Assembly (NCBI GenBank): GCA_963769765.1
Contig: CAVYNA010000006.1
Location: 124,001 to 188,000, forward strand
DNA: 64,000 nt
From: Bog-756 sp963769765
GTDB lineage: Bacteria > Actinomycetota > Acidimicrobiia > Acidimicrobiales > RAAP-2
Direction of reading: 5' to 3'
In this document: piece after piece, positions 36,053-43,396 of the stretch
Numbering within the stretch: the stretch's first letter is position 1
Layout of the letters: the number at the start of each line of letters is the position of its first letter
Notes under the pieces: generated by a model
What the model was told of the DNA's origin: nothing
The model's input: the letters and a program-made list of their open reading frames with translations, nothing else
The model's database searches: none
Program-made: the position numbers and the translations under genes

Positions 36053-36795
36053 ACCGGGTGAGCTTCGACTTCAGCGGAGCAGCGGTGCTGGTCACCGGCG
36101 GCACGAGCGGCATCGGCCACGCCATCGCCACGGCGTTCGCTTCGGCGGGCGCCCGGGTCACGGTGACCGGTACCCGGAGCACCCCCGAGGAGTACGGGAC
36201 GGACCTTACGGCATTCACCTACCACCAGTTGGAGATGACCGATCCGACCTCGATCGACTCGCTGGCGGGCTCGCTCGATCAGCTCGACGTGCTCGTCAAC
36301 AACGCCGGCGCGAACTTTCCGGGGGGAAGGGACGAGTGGGAGCCCGAGACCTTCCAAGCGGCGCTCGCCCTCAACCTGAGCGGTCCGATGCGGTTGACCA
36401 CCGGGTGCCGCGACCTCCTGCGGGCGAGCGGCCTCGACGGGGGTGCGAGCGTCATCAGCCTCGCCTCGATGGCGGCGTTCCGCTCAGTCCCATTGGTCCC
36501 GGGCTATGCGTCCGCCAAGGCCGGGCTCGTCGCGCTCACCGGCAACCTGGCCCGCCTGTGGGTGGCCGAGGGGATCCGGGTCAACGCAGTCGCACCGGGA
36601 GTGATCGAGACCCCGATGACCGCACCGCTCGCCGCGCTGCCCGAGCTGCTCGCGGCCGAGGTCGCGCACACACCCTTGGGCCGTCTCGGAGAACCCTGCG
36701 AGGTTGCCGCGGCGGTGCTCTTCCTCGCAAGCTCGGCCGCCAGCTACATCACCGGTCACGTCCTCGCCGTCGACGGCGGCTACCTCCTGGTGTGA
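36049..36795 (+). CDS. SDR family oxidoreductase
   Basis: 248 residues from ATG 36049, chosen over an upstream in-frame ATG because of the ATGA overlap and because the Rossmann motif VTGGTSGIGHAIA then falls at the normal position. Catalytic Ser in ISLASMAAF and Y-x3-K in PGYASAKAGLV; NNAGANF after strand 4; C-terminal YITGHVLAVDGGYLL. NAD(P)-dependent oxidoreductase. Third gene of the coupled operon. Confidence 0.93.
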   Translation: MNRVSFDFSGAAVLVTGGTSGIGHAIATAFASAGARVTVTGTRSTPEEYGTDLTAFTYHQLEMTDPTSIDSLAGSLDQLDVLVNNAGANFPGGRDEWEPETFQAALALNLSGPMRLTTGCRDLLRASGLDGGASVISLASMAAFRSVPLVPGYASAKAGLVALTGNLARLWVAEGIRVNAVAPGVIETPMTAPLAALPELLAAEVAHTPLGRLGEPCEVAAAVLFLASSAASYITGHVLAVDGGYLLV

Positions 36796-37271
36796 CCGTG
36801 CCGACGCTTCCCACCCACTACCACGTCGGCATCGTCGTCGACGATCTGCCGGTCGCCCGGGCGCACCTGACCGGGCTGCTTGGCGTCACCTGGGGTCCGG
36901 TGATGCACCTCGACGCCACCGACTACCGCAACGGCTCCGGAGCGGACCTCGTCCTGCCGACCACCATCTGCTACTCGGTGGGCGATCCCTGCCTCGAGCT
37001 GATCGAGGAGGTGCCCGGGACGGTCTGGACGCGCAACGAGCACTCAAACCTGCACCACATCGGGTTCTGGTCCGACGACCTGGCAGGTGACAGCATCGAT
37101 CTGGGCACCGGTGGTTGCCCGCTGCAGCTGTGCGGCCGTGCCGGTGACGAGGCCCCGGTGTCGTTCGCATACCACCGGGACGAGGTGCTCGGCGTGCGGC
37201 TCGAGCTCGTCGATGCCGCGATGCGCGACGCGATGGCCTTCTTGTTCCATCCCGAGCACGACGCGACCTGA
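36792..37271 (+). CDS. VOC family protein (glyoxalase/dioxygenase-like)
   Basis: 159 residues, GTG 36792 overlapping the SDR stop as GTGA. Two beta-alpha-beta3 modules of the vicinal-oxygen-chelate fold: THYHVGIVVDDLPVARAHLTG with the first metal His, CLELIEE, then NLHHIGFWSDDL with the second His and VRLELVD. This variety appears beside lipid and steroid degradation genes and may be a lyase or isomerase. Confidence 0.88.
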   Translation: MTVPTLPTHYHVGIVVDDLPVARAHLTGLLGVTWGPVMHLDATDYRNGSGADLVLPTTICYSVGDPCLELIEEVPGTVWTRNEHSNLHHIGFWSDDLAGDSIDLGTGGCPLQLCGRAGDEAPVSFAYHRDEVLGVRLELVDAAMRDAMAFLFHPEHDAT

Positions 37272-37283
37272 GACGACGCGTCG

Positions 37284-38300
37284 ATGCTGCAAGTGCGCGT
37301 CCACGGCCCCGGCGACGTGCGCATCGACGAGATCGACGAACCCGTCCCCGGCCCGCGTGACGCAGTCGTGCGGGTCGCCGCGTGCGGGATCTGCGGAAGC
37401 GATCTCAGCTACATCGCCATGGGCGGGCTCGCCGGACCGGGAGCCAGTCCGATGTGCCTGGGTCACGAGATGGCCGGCACGGTCGACCAGGTCGGGTTCG
37501 ACGTCGCGAGCGTCAGGGTCGGCGACCGGGTCGTCGTGCAACCCGGCAACGACGAGCTCGGTCGCATCGGCAACGGCGCACCACAGGGCGGTCTCGCGCC
37601 GCTCCTCCTCGTCGTCGACGCAGACCGGGGGCGGCTCCACCCTGTGCCCGACGACGTCCCGCTCGACGTCGCGGCCTTCGCGGAGCCGCTCGCGGTGGGC
37701 ATGCACGCCGCCGAGCAGGCCGAGGTCCATCCCGGCGAGAGTGTGTGCGTCTTCGGCTGCGGCCCGATCGGCCTCGCCGCCATCGCCACGCTCGTCGAGC
37801 GCGGTCACGAACAGGTCGTCGCGGTGGACCCGAGCCCGACCCGGCTCGGGCTCGCACTCGGCCTCGGAGCCCAGGCGGCGCTCGACCCGACGACCACCGA
37901 CGTGTGGGACGAGCTCGCCCGCCTCCACGGCACCGCGCCGTTCATGTTCGGACCTACTCCGGCGACGGCCGCCTACATCGAGGCCTCCGGTGCCGATCAC
38001 GTCATCAGCGAGGTCGTCGACCACGCGCGGGTGGGAGCCCGGCTGTCCGTAGTGGCCCTGCACTACGGACCGGTCCCCACCAACTACCTCACGGTGCTGA
38101 TGAAGGAGCTCACCATCCGCGGCTCGATCGAGTACCCGGCGAGGTTCGCCGACGCCGTCGACCTGCTCGCACGCCGCGACCTCTCCGGCATCATCACCCA
38201 CCGCTACCCGCTCGAGCGGTTCCACGACGGGCTCGCGAAGCTCCAAGGATCGAAGGACTGCGGCAAGGTCCTCGTCACCATCGACGCCGAGCAGGGCTGA
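37284..38300 (+). CDS. Zinc-binding dehydrogenase lacking the structural zinc loop
   Basis: 338-residue medium-chain dehydrogenase. Catalytic zinc residues in CGICGSDLS and CLGHEMAG and the Rossmann loop FGCGPIGLAAIA are present. The four-cysteine structural zinc lobe found in most threonine/sorbitol dehydrogenases is missing: the region reads GNDELGRIGNGAPQGGLAP with no Cys. Members of this subgroup oxidise polyols or 2,3-diols. Last gene of the operon, 12 bases after the VOC gene. Confidence 0.88.
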   Translation: MLQVRVHGPGDVRIDEIDEPVPGPRDAVVRVAACGICGSDLSYIAMGGLAGPGASPMCLGHEMAGTVDQVGFDVASVRVGDRVVVQPGNDELGRIGNGAPQGGLAPLLLVVDADRGRLHPVPDDVPLDVAAFAEPLAVGMHAAEQAEVHPGESVCVFGCGPIGLAAIATLVERGHEQVVAVDPSPTRLGLALGLGAQAALDPTTTDVWDELARLHGTAPFMFGPTPATAAYIEASGADHVISEVVDHARVGARLSVVALHYGPVPTNYLTVLMKELTIRGSIEYPARFADAVDLLARRDLSGIITHRYPLERFHDGLAKLQGSKDCGKVLVTIDAEQG

Positions 38301-38480
38301 GCCGCGGCGTGAGGAGGCTCCACGGGCCGTGCTGTCTATCCTCTGACTGATGGGCACTCCACCCTGCGTGTTGCGTCGGCCCACATGGCTCGAGGATTCC
38401 CGGTCCGATCCGTCACTCGGCTCCTCGCTCCTCGCTCCTGTCGGGCGCCGGGGGCTCCGCGCAGACCGAAGGACGCGCCG
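38301..38480. other. Intergenic region, nothing recognised
   Basis: 180 bases between the dehydrogenase and the membrane protein gene. It holds a CTCGCTCCTCGCTCCTG direct repeat but no promoter, RNA or hairpin that I can support. Confidence 0.5.
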
Positions 38481-38999
38481 ATGACCGAGCCGGCCTCGAC
38501 GGGACACCCGGCCTCGTCCCACGACCAGTCGGTGCACTGGATGGCCGACTACGTCTACGGGACGATCGCAACCCTGGTGGCGCTGGCCGGGCTCACCTTC
38601 GAGACGCATCCCGAGGCCCTCACCTCGGCCGGGGTCATCGTGGTGGGCGCACTCGCCATCTGGTTCGCCCACACCCTCTCCCGCCTCGTCATCAAGCGGT
38701 CGTGGCAGGAGTTGGACTTGCGCTGGTCGGACGTGACGAGCGAGCTCGACGGCTCGTGGCCGATCGTCTCGGCTGCGATCCCCTCGACCGCCATCTTCAC
38801 GCTGGCCGGCCTGCACCTCTGGTCGGTGAGCGTCGCCTTCACCCTCTCCGACGTGATCGGAGTGCTCGCGCTCGCGGTCATCGGCATCGGCACGACCGGT
38901 CATGGTCGGCCCAAGGGGAAACGGGTGGCCTCCGTGACGGGGATGGTGCTCGTCGGCGTGGTGATCGTCGCCCTCGAATCGCTGGTCCACCTGCTGTGA
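38481..38999 (+). CDS. Hypothetical five-helix membrane protein
   Basis: 172 residues starting at ATG 38481 (CGAAGGA upstream). About five transmembrane helices, the first two around residues 24-40 and 50-67, then three from ~95 to the end; the short cytoplasmic loop VIKRSWQELDLRW separates them. No enzyme motif. Overlaps the next gene as GTGA, so the two small membrane proteins are made together. Confidence 0.78.
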   Translation: MTEPASTGHPASSHDQSVHWMADYVYGTIATLVALAGLTFETHPEALTSAGVIVVGALAIWFAHTLSRLVIKRSWQELDLRWSDVTSELDGSWPIVSAAIPSTAIFTLAGLHLWSVSVAFTLSDVIGVLALAVIGIGTTGHGRPKGKRVASVTGMVLVGVVIVALESLVHLL

Positions 39000-39337
39000 G
39001 CCCTCCGATCCCGCAGGACCCCGGTCGCCGTCGACGGCCGGAGAGCGAACTGGCGGGGACACCGTGGTCGTCGGGCGTGCCGCCGCTCAGCGACGAGGAG
39101 CTGTGCGAGCTGGCGCTTGCTGCCGATCCGGACGAGCCGGTCGAACCCGACGCGATGCCCATCGCGGCCTACCTCGGGCAGGTCGGCGGGCTGCTGCCCG
39201 GGTGGTACATGCCCGCGCCGATGACTCGTCGGGCCGCCCGCTGGCGCCGGGTGGTCGTGCTCGCGTTGGTGGCGCTCTTCGTCACCATCGAAGCGGCGGG
39301 ACTGTGCTCGACCTTCGGCCAGCTGGTCCCGGGCTGA
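38996..39337 (+). CDS. Hypothetical single-pass membrane protein
   Basis: 113 residues from GTG 38996, which overlaps the preceding stop. An acidic, Pro-rich cytoplasmic part (residues 1-75, containing PPLSDEELCELALAADPDEP) is followed by RRAARWRR and one transmembrane helix (VVVLALVALFVTIEAAG). Topology resembles small regulatory partners, but no family is recognised. Confidence 0.7.
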   Translation: MSPPIPQDPGRRRRPESELAGTPWSSGVPPLSDEELCELALAADPDEPVEPDAMPIAAYLGQVGGLLPGWYMPAPMTRRAARWRRVVVLALVALFVTIEAAGLCSTFGQLVPG

Positions 39338-39353
39338 TCAGGTGGTCTCGCTG

Positions 39354-39420
39354 AGCACGCAAAGTGGTCGGAAGACCGCGGCCCGCGTCGGCTGATTGCC
39401 TGGCCGGCTACGAGCGGGCA
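39354..39420 (+). ncRNA. Possible structured leader RNA of the LPXTG gene
   Basis: In the 168-base leader, ACGCAAAG (39357-39364) is followed by GGTC-GGAA-GACC (39366-39377), a hairpin capped by a GNRA tetraloop, and then by GCCCGC ... GCGGGC that can close a larger stem. The ACGCAAAG octamer and GNRA hairpin recall cyclic-di-GMP (GEMM) riboswitches, but the canonical GGCAAACC segment is absent. Speculative. Confidence 0.2.
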
Positions 39421-39505
39421 TCATGGGAAGCGGGCAGGTTACGCAGCGCGTCAGCACTCCGTCATGCACTCCGTGCGATCGAGGCCCCGCTGCAGAAGGA
39501 AGGCA

Positions 39506-39820
39506 ATGATGATCTGGGTTCGGCGATTCTTGGTCGGAACGGGGCTCGCAGCGGCCTCGCTCTTCGCGACGCCGCTGGTCGCGCACGCGGCCGACACGGG
39601 CTGCTACACGTGCACCCCGCCGACCATCGACAACAATCAAGGCCTTCCCTTTACGGCAGGGCCGGCGAGTGGTCCGGTCACCCCGACGGCTGCGGGTCCG
39701 AGCAGCCCGTCGAGCAGCCTGCCGTTCACCGGTGCGGACGTCGCCGAGCTGACCGTGATCGGCGCCGGCGCGGTCGTGATCGGTGGCGTGATGGTCCGTC
39801 GTCGCCGCGTGCACGCCTGA
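39506..39820 (+). CDS. Miniature LPXTG cell-wall-anchored protein
   Basis: 104 residues (ATGATG start, GAAGGAAGG upstream). A Sec signal peptide ends at VAHA (about residue 28). The mature part is only ~45 residues before a complete sorting signal: LPFTG (72-76), hydrophobic helix 79-96 and an Arg-rich tail. A second LPFTA sits at 47-51 and a CxxC pair (C33, C36) near the mature N-terminus. Convergent with the sortase gene 31 bases away, its probable processing enzyme. Likely attached to the cell wall or to another surface polymer. Confidence 0.82.
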   Translation: MMIWVRRFLVGTGLAAASLFATPLVAHAADTGCYTCTPPTIDNNQGLPFTAGPASGPVTPTAAGPSSPSSSLPFTGADVAELTVIGAGAVVIGGVMVRRRRVHA

Positions 39821-39851
39821 TCGGCATCAAGCGCCAGCTGGCACCTACCGA

Positions 39852-40766
39852 TCAGTAGCTCGCGGGAAGGAGCGGCGCGACCGCTCCGAAGAAGTAGAAG
39901 TCGACGAGCAGCCACAGCGCGAGCCCGCCGACGAGGACCGCGGCGCGAGTGACGCTCCGGGTCCGTCGGGCGAGGGTCCACACGACGGTGATGAGTGCGG
40001 CGACCAGCACGCCCCAACCGATGGCGGCCCACCAGTTCCGTGGCGGAGTCGCCGACTGGGGCTTCGCGGCATGTGGCCCGGGAGTTGGTGTCGACGTGGA
40101 CACCACCGTTGGGTGGACGAGCAGGCTCGCGACGAGTGCGGCGTGGATGACGAGCCGCTGGCTCGCGCTGTAGCGCGGGTTGCACGTCGTCAGGGTGAGC
40201 TCGGGTGTCGGCGTCGGCGCGACGACGGCGATGTCACCCGGGTCCACCGCCTGGCTGCTCACCAGGTGGTAGGCGAAGATCCCCTGCAGGGTCTCGATGG
40301 TGATCTCGTCTCCGGGCACCAGAGCGTCGAGGCTGTAGAAGGGATGGAGGTACGTGGTCCGGTGGCCGGCGATCGCGGCATTGCCTGCCTGACCCGGCAT
40401 CGGGGTCCCGGGGTAGTGACCGGGACCGGCCTGCAGCTGCGCCTCACCGGTCCCCTCGACGACCATCATCGAGAGCCCGATCTTCGGGATCGTGATCACA
40501 CCGACCGGGCCGCCGATCGGAGGATCGGCGGTGCTCGGGGCGACCTGCGCGGGGCCTGCGACGCTCGGTGCCTTGACGGGTTGTCCACCGTTGGGCACCT
40601 CGCCGGCCCGGTGCTGGGCCGTCTGGAATTCGGTGCGCAGCGTCGCCTGGTTGCGCGCGGTGATGAGCCCGGTGCCCCACAAGAGGTAGGGCACGAACAA
40701 GAGGATCAACACTCCCGCCACGAGTACGACCCGTCCGACCGAAATGCGGATGGTCGTGAACGACAC
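39852..40766 (-). CDS. Sortase (class E-like, three membrane helices)
   Basis: 304 residues. N-terminal helix 12-30, the sortase beta-barrel ~85-210, then two C-terminal helices. Catalytic triad visible: His135 in AGHRTTY, Cys195 in TLTTC, Arg204 in ASQRLVI. Barrel sequences (IGGPVGVITIPKIGLSM, HYPGTPMPGQAGNAAIAGH) are like class E/D enzymes, but the two extra C-terminal helices are more usual in pilus sortases. Joins LPXTG proteins to the cell surface; the neighbouring LPFTG protein is the obvious substrate. Confidence 0.9.
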   Translation of the reverse strand: MSFTTIRISVGRVVLVAGVLILLFVPYLLWGTGLITARNQATLRTEFQTAQHRAGEVPNGGQPVKAPSVAGPAQVAPSTADPPIGGPVGVITIPKIGLSMMVVEGTGEAQLQAGPGHYPGTPMPGQAGNAAIAGHRTTYLHPFYSLDALVPGDEITIETLQGIFAYHLVSSQAVDPGDIAVVAPTPTPELTLTTCNPRYSASQRLVIHAALVASLLVHPTVVSTSTPTPGPHAAKPQSATPPRNWWAAIGWGVLVAALITVVWTLARRTRSVTRAAVLVGGLALWLLVDFYFFGAVAPLLPASY

Positions 40767-40952
40767 GGGCTGATGCTAGCGGCGCGAGGTTCGCTCACCG
40801 TGGTCGCCAAGACCGATCGTGGGGCGCGACGGGTCCGTGTCCCGGCCGGAGCCACCGCGTGACCGATCCACTCCGGTACCATCAGATGCTCTTGTCAGCG
40901 GAGCCCACAGGTCAGCGCACGCCGGAGACCGGTCCGATGGTGTCCAGGGCGA

Positions 40953-42707
40953 ATGGCTGACGACGTCTCCGTCCGACCGCGCCGACGAGGGCGGTGGTGG
41001 ATCATCGGCGCGCTCGTCGTCCTCGTGGTGGCGTGGCTCGCGGTGCTCTCGATCAGGACCTGGTCCGCCTACCGCCACGACCAGCAAGGGCTCGCCGCGC
41101 TCTCCACGGTGCGGTCCAACCTCACACCTGGACAGTTGACGGCCGAGGAATCCGTGCGACTCCTCGATGTCGCCCACGGTGAGTTCGCCGCGGCCCAGGC
41201 CGACCTCTCGTCCCCGCTCTTCGACCCCCTCACCGTCGTTCCGGTGATCGGCCGGCAGGTCCGTGCGGTGCGCGCACTCAACGATGCCGCCGTGACGGTG
41301 TCGGGCGTCGGGTCGTCGTTTCTCGACAGCGTGCACGGGCTGCTCAATCAGCCGCACGGCGCCGGTCCTGAGCGGGTCGCGTCGCTCCGGAAGCTCGCCG
41401 CACTCTCGCTGTCCGCTGAACGCCGCCTCGCCGGTGTGGATCCGGGTCCGTCGACAGCGCTCATCGGTCCGCTCGCGAGCAAGCACGCCACCTTCGTCTC
41501 ACAGCTCGACGATGCGAGATCGCGGCTGACCAAGGCCGCAGCGGTGTCGGCGGTGGTCGCGACGATCCTGCAGGGTCCGCAGGCCTACTTGGTCCTCGCG
41601 TCGAACAACGCGGAGATGCGGGCCGGCTCGGGCGCGTTCCTCGAGGTCGGCGCGGCGACCACGGGCGACGGCACGGTCCACCTCGGCGACCTGTCACCCT
41701 CGGGAGACCTGACCCTCCCGGTGGGTGCGGTCACGGCGACGGGGGACCTCGCGCGCAATTGGGGCTGGCTCGAACCCGGTGTCGACTGGCGAAATCTCGG
41801 CGTCACCCCGCAGTTCGACGTCACGGCGAAGCTCGCCGCACAGATGTGGGCCGCATTGACCGGCCAACAGGTGAACGGGGTGCTCGCGCTCGATGTCGAG
41901 GGCGTCCGCCAACTGCTCGAGGCGACGGGGCCGGTCCAGGTGAACGGGCAGACGATCTCCGCCGACAACGTCGTCACGTTCCTGCTCCACGACCAGTATG
42001 CAGGGCTGTCCGACAACGCGGCCGGGACGGCAGCCCGCAAGGACGCGCTCGGGAGCCTGGCGAGCGAGGTTCTCCGCCAACTCCAGGGTCAGACGACCGA
42101 CCTGCACACCCTTGCCAACGCGGTGTCGAGCGCCGTCGCCGGGCGGCACCTGTTGCTCTGGTCGTCCGATCCGGCCGCACAGGCCGCATGGGTGGTCAGC
42201 GGAGTCAGTGGGACGCTCACCCCGGACTCGCTCGCGGTCACCGTCATCAACCGAGGAGGGAACAAGCTCGACCAGTACCTTCCGGTCAAGGTCGCGGTCG
42301 ACACGTTGCGCGTGGGGTCGTCGACCGCGGTCACCATGACCATCCGCCTCTCGAACGACACCCCGCCGGGCCAGTCCCAGTTCGTCGCCGGTCCATATCC
42401 CGGAGTGCCGGTCGCCTACGGGGGATACACAGGAATCGTTGCCGTCAATCTCCCGGCCAGGGCGACCGCCCTGTCGATGACGGGTGCGGGACCGCTCTCG
42501 GCCAAGGGGCCCGAGGGACCGACGTGGCTGCTCGCCGCGCCGGTCACCATCTCGCAAGGAGGATCGGCGACGGTGGTCGTGACCTTCCGACTTCCCGGCA
42601 CGAGTGGATCGATGACAGTCGTGCCGTCCGCGCGCATTCCACCCGAGCAGTGGGCGGTCGGGAGCTCCGCATTCAGCGATTCGGCGGCGACGAAGATCTC
42701 CTGGTGA
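40953..42707 (+). CDS. DUF4012 domain-containing membrane protein
   Basis: 584 residues. One N-terminal transmembrane helix (about 15-33) after a basic RPRRRGRWW stretch, with the rest outside. The DUF4012 core is recognised from LVLASNNAEMRAGSGAFLEVGA and the following GDLSPSGDL; a C-terminal beta-rich part follows from ~410. DUF4012 proteins are found in capsule and exopolysaccharide loci of Gram-positive bacteria and are compared to LytR-CpsA-Psr ligases; the precise reaction is not proven. Confidence 0.85.
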   Translation: MADDVSVRPRRRGRWWIIGALVVLVVAWLAVLSIRTWSAYRHDQQGLAALSTVRSNLTPGQLTAEESVRLLDVAHGEFAAAQADLSSPLFDPLTVVPVIGRQVRAVRALNDAAVTVSGVGSSFLDSVHGLLNQPHGAGPERVASLRKLAALSLSAERRLAGVDPGPSTALIGPLASKHATFVSQLDDARSRLTKAAAVSAVVATILQGPQAYLVLASNNAEMRAGSGAFLEVGAATTGDGTVHLGDLSPSGDLTLPVGAVTATGDLARNWGWLEPGVDWRNLGVTPQFDVTAKLAAQMWAALTGQQVNGVLALDVEGVRQLLEATGPVQVNGQTISADNVVTFLLHDQYAGLSDNAAGTAARKDALGSLASEVLRQLQGQTTDLHTLANAVSSAVAGRHLLLWSSDPAAQAAWVVSGVSGTLTPDSLAVTVINRGGNKLDQYLPVKVAVDTLRVGSSTAVTMTIRLSNDTPPGQSQFVAGPYPGVPVAYGGYTGIVAVNLPARATALSMTGAGPLSAKGPEGPTWLLAAPVTISQGGSATVVVTFRLPGTSGSMTVVPSARIPPEQWAVGSSAFSDSAATKISW

Positions 42708-42757
42708 CCGCCATTTGCATCGCCAGTCAGCGCTGAGTGGTTCTGTAGGGTGGGTCG

Positions 42758-43372
42758 GTGGTCGACAGGCGTGCAGCGGACAGCGCGGGTCGACAGCACT
42801 CGCCGAAGGAGTTCGGCGTCCCCCACTGGATACGCGGGGTGCTCCGTCGGCGCCTGGGCCTGACCTGGTCGCGGCTTCGCCATCGACGTGTCCGGTTCGG
42901 GGCCCGGTGCGATGTGGGGCCCGGCGCGCACTTTCTCGTCGCCGGAGGTGCGGAAGTGCGCTTCGGCGCGGAGTGTGTGCTCGACCGCGGCCTCGTCGTC
43001 GAGAGCCGGGGACGGCTCGAGGTCGGCGACCGGACCGTGCTCGGCCATCACTGCACCCTCGCATCCGATGAGTCGGTGGTGATCGGCAGCGCCTGCCTCA
43101 TCGCAGAGCTGGTCTCGATCCGCGATCACGACCACGAGTTCTCCTCGACCGATCGGTCGATCCTCGATCAGGGTCGCTCGACGGAGCCGGTCAGCATCGG
43201 CGACAACGTGTGGATCGGCGCAAAGGTCACCGTCACCAAGGGCGTGTCGATCGGGTCCAACGCGGTGATCGGCGCGCACGCAGTCGTGACCGACGACATC
43301 CCCGAGGACGGTGTCGCGGTCGGCGTCCCTGCACGCGTCATCCGGAGCCGACGCCCCGACTGGACCGCCTGA
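42758..43372 (+). CDS. Hexapeptide-repeat acyltransferase
   Basis: 204 residues, GTG start. Left-handed beta-helix of hexapeptide repeats (VGPGAHFLVAGGAEVRFGAE, VSIGDNVWIGAKVTVTKGVS) with an inserted loop RDHDHEF typical of sugar O-acetyltransferases; VSIGSNAVIGAHAVVTDDIPEDGVAVGVPARVI is the conserved last coils. Probably acetylates a sugar of the polysaccharide built by the downstream transferases. Confidence 0.92.
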   Translation: MVDRRAADSAGRQHSPKEFGVPHWIRGVLRRRLGLTWSRLRHRRVRFGARCDVGPGAHFLVAGGAEVRFGAECVLDRGLVVESRGRLEVGDRTVLGHHCTLASDESVVIGSACLIAELVSIRDHDHEFSSTDRSILDQGRSTEPVSIGDNVWIGAKVTVTKGVSIGSNAVIGAHAVVTDDIPEDGVAVGVPARVIRSRRPDWTA

Positions 43373-43396
43373 GACGACGACCCACCGGTCGGCGAC

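Noticed and set aside
37044..39062. 672-codon minus-strand frame
   Set aside because: Antisense to the VOC, dehydrogenase and membrane-protein genes; composition is that of a shadow frame.
40914..40941. Sigma-28-like site before the DUF4012 gene (TCAG ... TCCGATGG)
   Set aside because: Spacer is two bases too long and the start codon is 12 bases away, unlike the three consistent sites.
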